A stretch of DNA of 64,000 bases from Mixta sp. Marseille-Q2659. GTDB taxonomy: Bacteria; Pseudomonadota; Gammaproteobacteria; Enterobacterales; Enterobacteriaceae. Under the pieces are notes generated by a model, which was not told where the DNA came from, made no database searches, and saw nothing but the letters and a program-made list of their open reading frames with translations. The stretch covers positions 62,001-126,000 of the forward strand of contig NZ_CALNWY010000003.1 of NCBI RefSeq assembly GCF_940807255.1, in the 5' to 3' direction. Below are positions 1 through 13,027 of the stretch, piece by piece. Made by a program: the position numbers and the translations under genes. The stretch's first letter is position 1, and the number at the start of each line of letters is the position of its first letter.

Positions 1-3000
1 TCCATCACTGCCAACCGTGGCGCTCACCACCGTGTTGCCAAGATTAATCCGTACCTGGCTGCCCGCTGCCGCGTTCGCCACGGTGCCGGTGATGTTCTGC
101 GTAATCAGCGATTCAGCGATATTCAGAATGCCATTGCCAAACAGCGGATCGAGCGTAATGACCGGCAGATTATGAATGCCGACCAGCGCGCCCGCCGTGG
201 CGCTGGTGCTGTTGCCTGCGCTGTCGGTAACTGTGACGGTGGCCGTCAGGTTGCCGTCCGCCAGCCCCTGTAGCAGCGCTGGCGTCAGCGCCACGCTGAA
301 GGTGCCGTTCGCGTTAGCGGTTGTCGCCAGCGTCTGGCCGCCGATGGCGATAGTTACCCTGGCGCCCGGCTCGACATTGCCGACGGTGCCGCTGATGGTT
401 TGCGTCAACAGCGCATCCGCCGCATTCAGCAGAGCGTCGCCAAACAGCGGATTAATGTTCAGCGTCGGTGGCGTAATATCCACCACCAGCCCGGCGTTAA
501 CCTGGCTGGTATTGCCCGCCGCATCGGTCACGCTGGCACCAACGGTAAGGTCGCCTTCGGTCAGCGTTCTCAAAATATCGGGCGCGACGGTGGCGCTGAA
601 CACGCCGTTATTGCCAACCACGGCGGTCACCGTGGTACTTCCCAGGTTGATATTTACCGTTGAGCCGGCGGCGACATTCTGTACCACGCCGCTGATGGTC
701 TGGTTAGTCAGCAGATCGGCGGCATCAAGGAAACCATTGCCGAAAATCGGATTGAGGCTAATCACCGGCGCGGTGCCGAAAATACCCACATTGACTGACT
801 GCGAGGCGGTGTTGCCCGCCGGGTCAACCACCGTTACCCCCAGCTCCAGCGTGCCGTCGAGCAAATTCCCCAGATCCGCCGCCGGAATGGTAAGGCCCCA
901 GTTACCGCCAGCGGTCACCTGCGTCTGGTAGCTCTGGCTGCCGAGCGTGACGGTGACCGTTGAGCCGGTCGCCGCGTTCAGCACCCCGCCGATGGTCTGG
1001 TTCTGGGCCAGATCGCTGATGTTCAGCAGGTTGTCGCCGCCGAACAGTCCGCTAAGATTGCCGATAACCGGCACGTTATCCACGATGGCCGTTACGGTTT
1101 CGCTCGCGGTGCGCTGGTTGCCCGCGGCGTCGGTCAGCGTCAGGTTGAGATCGATATTGCCATCCTGCAACAGCTCCAGCACGCTCGGCGGCACCACGAT
1201 TGCCCATTTACCATCCTGCCCGACGGCGGCAGTCAGCGTCGTTCCGCCCAGCGTCAGGGCCACGGTCGCGCCGATACCTGCCGAGCTGGCGATACCGCTG
1301 ATGGTTTGACCGACGGCGGTATCCGCAGCGTTAAGGAAACCGTCGCCAAAGACCGAATCCACCACCAGATTCAGCGCCTGGTTCACCACTTTATTCACGG
1401 TCAGCGTGGCGTTGGTCTGGTTGCCCGCCTCATCGCCGACGCGCACACCTAACACCAGCGCCCCTTCCGCCAGGCTGCCCAACACCTCCGGCGTCAAATC
1501 GATGCTGAAGGTGCCATTCTCGTCCACTACGGCGGTGGCGATAGGGCTGCCGTCGCCAAGGTAGATGCCGACGGTTTGTCCTTCCGCGCCGCTGGCCCGG
1601 CCGGTCAGCACCTGAGTGGTCAGAATATCGGCGGCGTTAAGAATGTTATTGCCTAACAGCGCATCCACTTCCAGCAGCGGCGCGGCGGTATCCAGCGTTA
1701 CCGTGCTGGTCGTCGTGGCGGTGTTGCCTGCCGCATCGCTCAGGGTGGCGGTAATGGTGCTGGTGCCGCTGTTTAGCGTCTGCAGATCGGCGGCGGGCAC
1801 GTTGGTACGCCAGCTGCCGTCGGACTGCACAATGGCGTTATAGCTATTGCCGTTCAGCGTGACTGTCACCGTCCGACCGACTTCAGAAGCCGAGGCGGTG
1901 CCGCTGATGGGCTGCGAGTTGGCAATCTCGCTGCTGTTAAGGAAGCCGTCGCCGGTAAATTCATTAATTGTCAGCGTCGGCGACGTGCGATCGACAATCA
2001 CCGTCGAGTTGGTGGAGATATTGCCCGCCGCGCTGGCGGCGGTGACGGAGACGGTATAGCTGCCATCGCTGGGGAAAGCGCCGGCGGCTGGCGTAATGCT
2101 CCAACTGCCGTCGGCGCTGGTCACTGTGGTGGTGCCGACCGGCGTGCCGTTCACCAACAGCGTGACGGTGCCGCCCGCGGCGCCAAAGTTAGCAAAGCTG
2201 CCGCTAAAGGTCGGCGTGCCTTCGTCTGCGTTAATAATATTGTCGCCAGTTACCGACGCCAGCGTCAGCAGCGGGCCAGCCGGCGGCGTCAGATCGACGC
2301 TGACCGTGGCGCTGGCGTTGGCGCTGTTGCCTGCCGGATCGGTAATGGTCACCGCAATGGCGCCACTGGGCGCGCTAAGCTGCGCCAGCGCTTCCGGCGG
2401 CACGTTAACGCTCCAGCTGCTGTCAGCGGCGACAATACCGCTAAGCTGGCTGGTGCCGATGGTGACGGTAACCAGCGAGCCGGTTTCCGCGCCGGTACTG
2501 GTGCCGCTCAGGGTCTGCGACACAATACTTTCCGCATAGGTCAGCGCGTTGTCGCCGGTAAAATCATTAATGGCGATGGTCGGCACGCTGGTATTGACGG
2601 TGAACTGTTCGCTGACGCTGGCGCTGTTGCCGTTGGCATCGGTAGCGGTCACGGTCAGGCTGTTATTGCCCTGCGGCAGCGCGGTAAGCACGCCCGTCGG
2701 CACTGCCAGTGTCCAGCTGCCGTCAGCGTTGACGGTAGCCGGATAAGCCGTGCCGCCGAGAGTGACGCTGATGGCGGCCGCGCCACCGGCGGTGCCGGTT
2801 AAGGTCGCGCCCGCTGCGGCATCGCTGCTGTTCAGCAGGCTGTCGCCGAAGGCCGGATCGATGGTCGGCGCAGGCGGCGTTAACGCCGTGGTAAAGCTCT
2901 CGGTGCGTTCAACTACGTTGCCCGCGCTGTCCACTACCGTCACCACAATGTTATGTGTGCCGTCGCCGAGGCCGCTTAGCGCGCCGTCAGGCAAGTTCAC

Positions 3001-6000
3001 CGTCCAGTCGCCGTTTTCATCAACCGTGCCGGTATACACCGCGCCGCCCACGTCGATGCTTAACTGCACATCCTGATTATTACCGGTGGTGCCAGTGTTG
3101 CCGCTCAGCGTCAGCGTGCCGGAGGCTTCATTAATATTCAGCACGCCATCGCCAAACGGCGTATTCACCACCGGTTCCGGTGCGGTTACGGCGGTAATCA
3201 CCTCCAGCGGTGCGGTGGTGCTGACGTTGCCTGCTGCATCGCTGGCGGTCACCGTAATGGTATGGGTGCCGTTGCCAAGCGTATCCATCTGTTCCGGCGT
3301 CAGGTTCAACGACCAGTTGCCCGCGCCATCTACGTTGGCAGCGATCGGCCGGTCGCCGTTCAGTCCGCTAATAACCACGTTGACCGTCTGGCCTGCGCCA
3401 GTAATGCCGGTTTTACCGCTCAGGGTTTGCGTAACGTCCGCCTCCGCTGCATTCAGCGCGCCGTTGCCGAACGGCAGATCCAGCGTCGCCGCAGGCAGGG
3501 TATTGACGATAACCTGTACCGTGTCGCTATCGGTAGCAGTGTTGCCTGCCGCGTCGGTTACGGTGACGGTGATCGGCAGCGTACCGTCCGGCAGCGACTG
3601 CAGCTGTTCCGGCGTTAAGGTAACCGTCCAACCGCCTTCGCCGTCGGTGGTAACCGGATAAGCGCTGCCGTTGATGGTGACCGTCACGGTTTGCTCGCCA
3701 ACGATGCCAGTATTACCGCTTAAAGTAGCGCCGTTAGCCGCTTCCGTCGCGTTCAGAGAGCCATTACCAAATGGCGTATTCAGCGTTGCTTCCGGCAGAT
3801 CGTTCACGATGACGGTGAAATCTGTCGAAGCCGTGTCGCTGTTGCCTGCGCGATCGGTGACGGTCACGGTGACGGTATGCGTCCCGTCATTCAGGCTGGC
3901 GAGCTGCTGCGGCGTCAGTGCCAGCGACCAGTTGCCATTCGCGCCCACGTCCGCCGTCAGCGGCTGCTCGTTATTCAAACCGCTAATCACGACGCTGACA
4001 GTCTGGCCCTCGCCAACAATGCCGGTGGTGCCGCTCAGCACCTGCTCTGTACCCGCCTCCACCGCATTCAACGCAGCGTCAGTAAATGGCGTATTGACCG
4101 CTGCTTCCGGCTGGGTCGCGATTACCAGCTCGACGCTGCCCTGCACGCTGGCCGGGTTGCCTGCCGGATCGCTGGCGCTCACGACAATCTGCGCCGTACC
4201 GTCCGGCAGCGCGTTCAGCGCATCGGCCGGTACGGTAACCTGCCAGTTGCCGTCCGCATCCACTGTGGTGTTCAGAATCAGCGAACCAACCGTCACCCTT
4301 ATCGCCGTGCCTTCGGCCAGGTTGGTTGCGCTGCCGCTGAGCGTTTGCTCCACGGCGGCCTCGGCGGCGCTAATGACGCCGTCGCCGAACGGCGCGTTCA
4401 ACGTCAGCGCTGGCAAGGTGTTGAGCGCAACTGTGATCTCCACGCTGTCGCTGTTGACGTTGCCGTTCGCATCGGTGACCGAGACCACAATGGTTGCCGT
4501 GCCATCGCTTAGCTGCTGCAGATCCCCGCTGGGGATCGGTACGCAAGCCGCCGTCGCCGTCGGCGATACCGTTATAAGTGCGGCCATTCAGTGTGACCGT
4601 CACCTGCTGGCCTGGCGCGCTGAGACCGACGATATTAATGCCCGCCAGCGCCTCCAGCTGATTAAGAATGCCATCGGCGCCAACGCCTGCCTCGACGTCA
4701 AACAGAATCGGACCGGCGGTATCGACGGTAAACGGATAATTAGCCTGCGCCGGGTTGCCGGCCACATCCGCGCCGCTGACGGTAACGCTGTTGTCACCCT
4801 GCGGCAACGCCTGCACTGCCGCAGGCGGCACCGTCACGCTCCAGTTGCCGTTAGCGTCAACGCTGGCGGCGTAATCCGGCCGTTCAGCGTCACGGTAATC
4901 GGGGTTCCCGCTGGCAGACGCTGGCTGCTGCCGGTGAGGGTCAGCCCCTGTTCCGCCTCCTGCGCGTTAACAATGTCATCGCCCGTAATCGGATTAACGC
5001 TGATGGTCGGCTGGCTGGCGGCGCTGGCGACAACGGTGAAGCTGCCTTCCACCGCAGCCGGATTGCCCGCCGCATCCGTTGCCCGCACAATAAAGTTTTG
5101 CGTACCGTCGGTCAGCTGCGACACCGCCGCCTGCGGCACCGTCACACTCCAGTTGCCGTTGTCATCTACGGTGCCGGTATAGCTGGCACCGTTCAGCGTC
5201 ACGGTAACCGTCCGGCCGCTTTGCAGCGCGGTGCTGCTGCCGGTCAGCGTTAATGACTGTCCCGCTTCCGTCTGGTTGAGGTAGCCGTCGGTAGCCACTT
5301 CATCCAGCGCCAGCGTGGGCAGCGAGTCCGTACTGGCAACCACGGTTAATGGACGATTAACGGTGGTGCTGTTGCCCGCCGCATCGGTCAGCGTCACGCT
5401 GACCGGCGTTTCGCCGTCAGGCAAGGTTTGCAACACGCTGGCAGGCACCGTTACGCGCCAGGTGCCGTTGTTCAGCACCACCGCCTGCAGCGTCTGACCG
5501 TTAAAGCTCACCGTTACCGTTTGACCGATATCGCTTTCGCCAGCGGTACCGCTGATAACCAGATCGCGTAGCGACTCCGCCGCGTTAAGGATGTTATCTG
5601 TCGCGATGGCATTAAGCGTCAGGCTCGGCGCGTTGTAATCCACCGTCACCGCATGTTCGACCGTGCCGACATTGCCTGCGGCATCGGTGGCGGTAACCAC
5701 CAACGGCAGCGTGCCGCCAGCAAGGCCCTGGAGCGTGTCGGTATCCAGCGACAGCGTCCAGTTGCCGTTGGCATCCACCGTGGCCGGATAATCAACGCCG
5801 TCCAGGGTAACCACGACGCTTTGTCCCGCGCCGGTTGCGCCGCTGTTGCCGCTCAGCGTCTGCGCGCTTTCCGCCTCAATGCTGTTAAGGTAGCCGTCGC
5901 CAAATGGCGTCGTGATGGTCGGCGCCAGCACGCTGTTTTGTACCGTCAGGGTGCTGGTGCTGGTGACCGGGTTGCCCGCCGCATCACTTACCGTCACGCT

Positions 6001-9000
6001 CAGCGGATAATCACCATTGCTGATGCCCGCCAGCGCGCCGGCTGGCAAATCGAGCGTCCAGTCGCCGTCGCTGCCCACCTGGGTGGTCCAGGTTTGGCCA
6101 TTGAGTGACACGGTGATTGTCTGGCCTTCGCCCGCCGTGGTGCTGCCGCTGATGGTGACCGGTGCGGCGGCTTCTGCGGCGTTAATGCGGTTATCACCCG
6201 CGACCGGATCGAGCGTTAAGGTTGGCGGCGTCCTGTCGACCGTTACGCTGCTGTCCACGGTGCTGCTGTTGCCTGCGGCATCGCTGACCGTAACCAACAG
6301 TGGCGAATCGCCGGTCGGCAGCGCGCCCAGCGCGGCGGCAGGTAGCGTGACGCTCCAGTTACCGTTCGCGTCAACCGTGCCGCTGTAGTCAACGCCGTTT
6401 AAGTTGACCGTAACGCTTTGACCGTCGCCGGTAACGCCGGTGTTGCCCTGAAGTAGCTGCGGCGCGGCGCTCTCCGTCGCATTAAGTATGCCGTCGCCAA
6501 ACGGCGTTTGCAGCGTGGCGTCAGGCAGCGTATTAACCACAACCGTCAGGTTGCTGCTGTTACTGACCGCATTGCCCGCGGCATCGGTCGCGCTGACCGT
6601 CAGCGGCAGCGTGCCGTCAGGCAGACCGGCCAGCGCGGTGGCCGGAATGGTGACGCTCCAGCTGCCGTCGGCAGCAACGGTGGCGGTATAGGTACGATCG
6701 TTAAAGGTGACAGTAACCGGCGTGCCGGCAGTCAGATTTGCGCTGCTGCCGTTGACCAATAGATCGCTGGCCGCCTCGCTATAGCTTAAATAGCCGTCGC
6801 CGCTGAGCGGCGCGACAGAGATGCCCGACAGCGCATCATTAACGGTAACGTCCAGCGTTTGCGTCGCGGTATTGCCCGCCGCATCGCTGACCGCGGCGCT
6901 GATGGTTGCGGTGCCGTTAGCCAGCGCCGCCAGATCGGCAGCAGGTACGCTGACGCTCCAGAGGCCGCTCGACTGCACCACTGCGCTGTAAGTCAGGCCG
7001 TTGAGCGTAATAGTAACGGTTTGACCCGGTTCGGTGTTGGTGGTGGAACCGGAAAGCAGCTGAGCCGCTTGCTGCTCTGCGCCGTCCAGAATGTTATTGC
7101 CGACAAAGTCATCGATGGTCACCGTGACCTCGCCGCTGGCGGTCACGCTTAGCGTATAGCTGCCGTCCGGCAGGACCCCGAGATCCGTCGCCGGGATTTG
7201 CAGCGACCACTGACCGTCGTTGCCCACGGTGGTGGTGTAATCGGTGCCGTTCAGGGAGACGGTAATGGTGCTACCCGCCTCGCCGCTGCCGTTAACATCG
7301 AGCGGCTGGGCGACTTCGCTGGCGTTGAGCGTGCCACCGCTGACCGGCGTGGTCAGCGTGACCGGCGGCGCGTTGGTATCCACGGTCACCGTCGCGTTGC
7401 CGCTGGCGCTGTTGCCTGCCGCATCGCTGACCGTCACCGCCAGATTATTGCTGCCCTCCTCCAGTGCGCCCAGTGCCGCTGCGGGCAGCGTGACGCTCCA
7501 GCTGCCGTCGGCGGCGACCGTACCGGTGTAGGTGTTGCCATCCAGCGTCACCGTCACTGCCTGGCCGTTGCCGCTGACGCCGGTGTTGCCGGTCAGTACG
7601 CCATCCTGCGCAACCTCGGCGGCGCCCAGAATACCGTTGCCAAACGGCGTATCCACGGTAAGCGTCGGCTGGGCGGTAACCGCAACATTCAGCGTGGAAT
7701 TGGTGGTCACCGTCGCGCCGGTTGCATCCGTTACGCTGGCGGTTACGGTGAGCGGCCCGTCGGCCAGGGCGCTCAGGCTGCCTGCCGGAACGGTAAGGCT
7801 CCAGCTGCCGTCGGCGTTGACCGTGGCGCTAAAGTTCTCGCCATTGAAGGAGACCTGCACAACGCCACCGGCCGGAACGTTGGCGCTGGTGCCGTTAATC
7901 ACCAGATCCTGCGCCGCTTCCGCCGCATTCAGGTAGCCGTCGCCCGCCAGCGGAGCCAGCGCAATGCCGCTGCTGGCAGTGTTAACCGTAAAGCTGCCGT
8001 CAGCGCTGGCGCTGTTGCCTGCCGCATCATTAACGGTGACGGTCAGCGCCTGGCTGCCGTCGCCGAGGCTGTTCAGCGCCTCCGCCGGCAGCGTCACGCT
8101 CCAGTTACCATCGCCGTCCACCACGCCGGTAAAGCTGGCACCGTTCAGGGTGACAGTAACGGTTTGTCCCGCTTCGACATTGCTGGTAGTGCCGGTAAGC
8201 ACCTGCGCAACCTGCTGTTCAGCGCTGTCCAGCACGCCATTACCGGCAAAAGTATCAACGGTAATCGCTACCGCTGGCAGGCTGGCCTGACCGGCATCCA
8301 CCGTTAAGGTGGTCTGCTGGCTGGTGACGTTACCGGCGGCGTCGCTCTGCGCAACGGTAATCGTATTCGGGCCGTCACTCAGCGCGGTCAGCGTGGCGGA
8401 AGGGATCTCTATCGCCCATTGACCGTTGACGCCGGTAGTGCCGGTAAAGGTCTGGCCGTTAATGGTAACGGTAATGGTGCTGCCCGCCTCGCCGCTGCCG
8501 GTCAGCGTTAAAGGTAGTTGCTGTTCCGCGGCGTTGAGCAGGCCGTCGCCCGATGGCGGATCGATGGTTAATGCCGGTGCAGCCGCATCTACGCGCAGCG
8601 ACGACTGGTCGCTGTTGCGGTTGCCGTTAGCGTCAACGACCAGCACATTTACCGGATAGCTGGTGCCGTCGGTTAAGGCGGCAAGATCGGCAGCAGGCAC
8701 GTTGACCGACCAGTTTCCGTCACTGCCGACGCTGGTGGCGTAGTTGACGCCGTTCAGCGTAATGGTGACGCTGTCCCCGGCGCTGCCGGTGCCGCTGATG
8801 CTCAGCGGCTGCCCCTGTTCGGTAGCGTTAAGAATATTATCGTCCGCCAGCGGATCGAGGGTGAAAGCAGGCGCGGCGGTGGCAATCGCCACCGGCTCCA
8901 GCGCCGTCACGCTGCCGCCGTCAGGACGGGTGGCCGTGACGCTAAGATCGTAACGACCGTCGCCCAGCGCCTGAATCACGCTGGCCGGCACGCTTACGCT

Positions 9001-11560
9001 CCAGCTGCCGTCGGCGGAAACCGCGGCCGGATAATCGACGCCGTTAAAGGTCAGGACAACGCTACTGCCTGCATCGGCCGTCCCGCTGACAATCAACGGA
9101 TTGCCCTGTTCGCTGGCATTGACTACACCATCGCCGGAAGGCGTATTGATCGTTAAGATCGGCGGCGTGGTATCGACGGTAACCGGCACGCTGCTGCTGG
9201 CGGTGTTGCCCGCCGTGTCGGTCACGGTGACCGTCACCGGGTTGCTGCCCGCCGGCAGCGCCTGCAGATCGGCCGACGGGACGGTGACCGTCCAGTTGCC
9301 GTCGCCGTCCACCGTGGCCGGATAGTCGGTGCCGTTCAGGGTCACCGTCACCGCCTGGCCGGTACCGCTGATGCCGGTGCTGCCGCTCAGCGTCTGGTCT
9401 GTATTCAGCTCCGGCCCCGACAGCACGCCGTCGCCGAACGGCGTGTCCACCACCGGGTCAGGCAGCGGCGCGGTCGCCACGTTCAGGGTGCTGCTGCTGC
9501 TCAGCGTGCCGCCGCTGCCGTCCGGCACGCTGGCGGTGATGGTCTGCGGCCCGTCCGCCAGCGCCGCCAGGTCGTCAGCCGGCACCGTCACGCTCCAGCT
9601 GCCGTCGCCGCCCACCGTGCCGGTGTAGTCGGTGCCGTTCAGGGTGACGGTGACGGTGGTGCCCGCCGCCACGTTGCTGGCGCTGCCGCTGATGGTCAGC
9701 GGCGCGCCCGCCTCCTGGGCGTTCAGGTAGTTATCGTCCGAGACCGGTGCGATGGCCAGCGCGCCGCCGCCCGCCGGCTGCACCGTAAAGGTGTCGCTGG
9801 CGCTGGCGCTGTTGCCCGCCGCGTCGCTCACCGTCACGTCCAGCGTCTGGCTGCCGCTGCCCAGCGCCGCCAGGTCCGCCGCCGGGACCGTCACGCTCCA
9901 GCCGCCGCCCGCCTGCACCGTGCCGGTGTAGGCGGTGCCGTTCAGGGTCACGGTCACCGTGCTGCCCGCCGCCACGTTGGCGGCGGTGCCGGTCACCGTC
10001 TGGTTAACGCCCTGTTCCGCGCCGTCCAGCACGTTGTCGCCGGTGAACGGATCGAGGGTAACCGTCGGCAGGGTGGCCGGATCGGCGATCACCACCAGCG
10101 GGCTGCTGTTGGTCGCCACGTTGCCGATAGTATCCGTGGCGCTGACCGCCAGGCTGTAGCTGCCGTCGGGCAGCGCCGCCAGGTCGGCGGCCGGAATGGT
10201 GACCGTCCACTGACCGCTCTGCGGCACGGTAACGGTGTAATCAATGCCGTTCAGCGTCACGGTGACGGTGCTGCCCGCCTCCGCGCTGCCGGTAACCGCC
10301 AGCGGCTGGCCTGCCTCGGCGTTATTCAGGTAGCCGTCGCCCGCCAGCGGCGCGTCAATGGTAAGCGCCGGTGGTGTGGTATCAACGGTTAACACCGACT
10401 GTTCGGTAAAGACAGCGCCTGCGGTACTGGTCGCCGTTGCGCTCAGCAAATAATCGCCATCCGTTAACGCTGCCAGATCGCTGGCGGGAATGGTTACCGA
10501 CCAGCTGCCATCGCTGCCGACCGTAGTAGCATAAGCAATGCCGTTCAGCGTTACGCTAATCGCATCGCCCGGACTGCCGCTGCCGGTCAGCGTCAGCGGC
10601 TGATCCTGTTCGGGGCCACTAAGGATACCGTCGCCCGCGACAGGATCCAGCGTTAGCGTCGGTGAGGAGAGTGATGGATCCACAGTCAGCGGCGTTTCGC
10701 TAATTACCGTGGTGGTGCCTGCCGCATTGGTGATGGAAACGGTGAGTGGATAGTCACCGCTGTCCAGGTTGGCCAGCGCGTTGGCCGGAACGGTAACGAC
10801 CCAACGGCCATTCGCGCCGACAAAGGCAAAATAGCTGACGCCGTTAAAGCTGACCGTGACGCGATCGCCCTCGGTGCCGGTGCCGCCGATCAATAAATCT
10901 TGCTGTAGTTCGTCGCCGCTCAGCACGTTATCGCCGGAAATGGGCGTATCTACCGTGCCGCTGGCTGGCGCGGTATTCACATTAACGGTGCTGGTTGTGG
11001 TGCCAGTGTTGCCTGCCGCATCGGTTACCGTTACGGAAATGGTATTGGTGCCCTGCGGCAACGCCTGTAGTACCGCTGATGGGATGGTGATGCTCCAGCT
11101 GCCGTCGCTGCCGGGCGTAACGGTGTAAGTGTTATCACCGATGGTGACGCTGACGCTTTGTCCTGCGCCAGTAATACCGGTATTGCCGGTGATCGTCTGG
11201 TCGCTGCCCGCTTCAGTATCATCCAGCGTGCCGTCGGTGAAAGGCGTATCAATGCTGGGCTGCGGCGTAGTGGTGATTACTGTCAGCTGGCTGCTGTCGC
11301 TGACGGTGCCGCCGGAGGCGTCGGTTACGCTGACCGTAATATTCTGGGGGCCGTTCTCCAGCCCTGCCAGCGCTGCCGCCGGTATCGATACGCTCCAGCT
11401 GCCGTTGCTGCCTACGGTCGCGGTATAGTTTACGCCGTTAAATGTAAGCGTAACGGTACTGCCTGCGTTAACGCCGGTCGTAGTACCGCTGATCACCAGC
11501 GCCGACTGGGTTTCGCCCGCGTTCAGATATCCGTCACCGCTAATGGGCTCGGTAATGGTA
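1..11560 (-). repeat. Tandem Ig-like repeat array of about 300 bp per unit
   Basis: The same blocks recur about every 300 bases on the minus strand: a VTDAAGN-type motif, then a G(D/Y)G-LN-AE linker, VTLNG, and GSWSVTVP. About 37 units were traced by eye. Units are similar but not identical. Such arrays can change length by recombination and are hard to assemble, so the true copy number may differ from what is shown. Confidence 0.85.
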
Positions 11561-12210
11561 ATGGTGCCTTCCACCGGTTCTGGCGTGCCGCCGTCTCCGT
11601 CTCCGTCTCCATCACCATCGCCGTCTCCGTCTCCATCACCATCGCCGCCGCCGTTATCACCGTCGCCATCTCCGCCGTTATCGCCATCGCCGCCGCCGGG
11701 ATTATCATCGTCTCCGCCGCCGCCTCCACCGCCGCCTGCAGAGGCTACGCCAATACCCGCCAGTCCTAACACGCCAGCAATACCGGCTGCGGTGGTCAGG
11801 TTATCGCCTATCAGCGTGTTATCAGCCAGCAATAAGGGATCAATATCACTAAGGGATTCATAGGTTGGCGTCACGGCCATTGCCGTTGTCGCATCGGCTC
11901 CGCCGCTGGTTACCGGGAATAATGCATGTTCAGGCGGATTAACGCCGTCATCAAACACCAGTTCACTGTGCAGACCGTTTTCATCAAGGAAAAAACGCTG
12001 ATAGCGCACTACGGTGCCGCCCTGCATATGCAGGATCAGATCGTCGCCCTGGCGCTCAAAAGAGGCCACCGTGGCGCGCGTGCCGTTAATTCTGACGACG
12101 CTGGGTTCAGTGAGTAAAACATTACGGGAAGCGTTGGTGCTGTTTTGCGAGAGTAAGGTGCCGTTTTCACGTGAAATAATATCCACGCGCCCGGAGGAGG
12201 GCTGTGCCAT
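1..12210 (-). CDS. BapA-like giant repetitive adhesin, 3' end outside window, two frameshifts
   Basis: Probable type I-secreted biofilm adhesin. The start is the ATG at 12210, preceded by AAGGGG; a GTG at 12228 is a weaker alternative. Residues 1-130 resemble the BapA prefix domain (VVRINGTRATVASF, LHMQGGTVVRYQRFFLDENG). Then follow a hydrophobic Ala/Gly segment at 142-158, a Gly/Asp linker at about 159-206, and Ig-like repeats of about 100 residues, each with VTLNG, GNWSVTVPAADL and VTDAAGN signatures. As written, the first open frame stops at 4834 after 2458 residues. The repeat protein resumes in another frame after about 4876 (one G missing) and returns to the original frame near 4545 (two bases missing or one gained). 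The net change is a multiple of three, and repeats continue to base 1. The C-terminal secretion signal and any transporter genes lie outside the window. Family call firm; intactness uncertain. Confidence 0.85.
11593..11736 (-). repeat. Hexanucleotide array coding a Gly-Asp linker
   Basis: Residues about 159-206 of the adhesin are almost only Gly, Asp and a few Asn, including an uninterrupted run of Gly-Asp pairs. The DNA is a run of imperfect six-base units. Gain or loss of a unit keeps the reading frame, so the linker between the prefix domain and the Ig-like stalk could vary in length without inactivating the protein. Confidence 0.8.
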
Positions 12211-13027
12211 CTGAAACCCCTTTTGCACAAGTTGAGGTAATGTATAGAAATAATCAAAGTAAAGAGATGTTTATGATTTACAGGCGAGCGAGAAAAGTCG
12301 CCCCATATCTTTAGATTGAACCTTTCCTGGTGCAAAACAGGCGTACCGCCACAACAGAACCGCTGGCAGTACAGAATAAGTACCTTTTAAAGCGATGATT
12401 TTTATTTTTACGTTTCAGATATAATCAAAAACCGCTACGCTGGTCTTGAATAATATTTATCGAAACCATCAACAAATCCGATTGAAAACTTCATATTTAC
12501 TTATGTTAATTAAGGGGAATCGATAAAATTAACTGGCAATTAAAGAGCAATTATTTGGGTTATGAAAGAGTTAGCGAGTCGTTAGCTTGTTAACGTTTGC
12601 GCATAAAACCAGCAAGGTAAACAGCAAAGAAGGTGAAAAGGACCAGCGATTATTTTTGTCAATTGGCGATCTTTTGCACAAAACCTGCAACAGCAGCGGC
12701 CCACCAGGGTGACGATCTGGTGGCAAAAACGGCGCGTTTTTATAATAAAAAATTGTTGTGCTTTTCAGCGGCAAAACCGCGCGAGATGAATCATACTTTT
12801 GCCTGGTCATTTCGTCGCACAGACGCCTGATTTTGCGCCGTTTCACCAGGAAATTTCCTGAAAAAGCGGACAAGCGGGCAAAACCAATTAACAACCGTGG
12901 CTTTATCGTTTAATAAGCTTGCTGGCGCAGACCGGCTGGCGCCGCTTTTGCGCTGGGATGAAACGCTGCTCTGCCGGTTGATTTTGTGTTAAAAAGGAAC
13001 CCTTTTGCGCACCATGGATAATAAATA
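12211..13027. other. Divergent intergenic region, no gene seen
   Basis: This 817-base region separates the adhesin (leftward) from the MFS gene (rightward) and is much richer in A+T than its flanks, especially at 12360-12560. It must hold both promoters, but no convincing -35/-10 pair could be fixed by eye. A perfect 14-bp palindrome lies at 12847-12860. Short open frames here show no protein-like features. Confidence 0.6.
12847..12860. promoter_or_regulatory. Perfect 14-bp palindrome, possible operator
   Basis: CAGGAAATTTCCTG reads the same on both strands and lies about 170 bases upstream of the MFS start. The binding protein, if any, is unknown. Confidence 0.3.

Noticed and set aside
176-11863. 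Long plus-strand open frames opposite the adhesin, such as 3671-5182 and 7198-8307
   Set aside because: They are repetitive, rich in Val, Ala, Ser and Pro or in Arg and Gln, and mirror the period of the minus-strand repeats. They are by-products of GC-rich repeat coding on the other strand.
12571-12894. 107-codon minus-strand frame in the adhesin-MFS gap
   Set aside because: No ribosome binding site, no family features and AT-rich noncoding composition.
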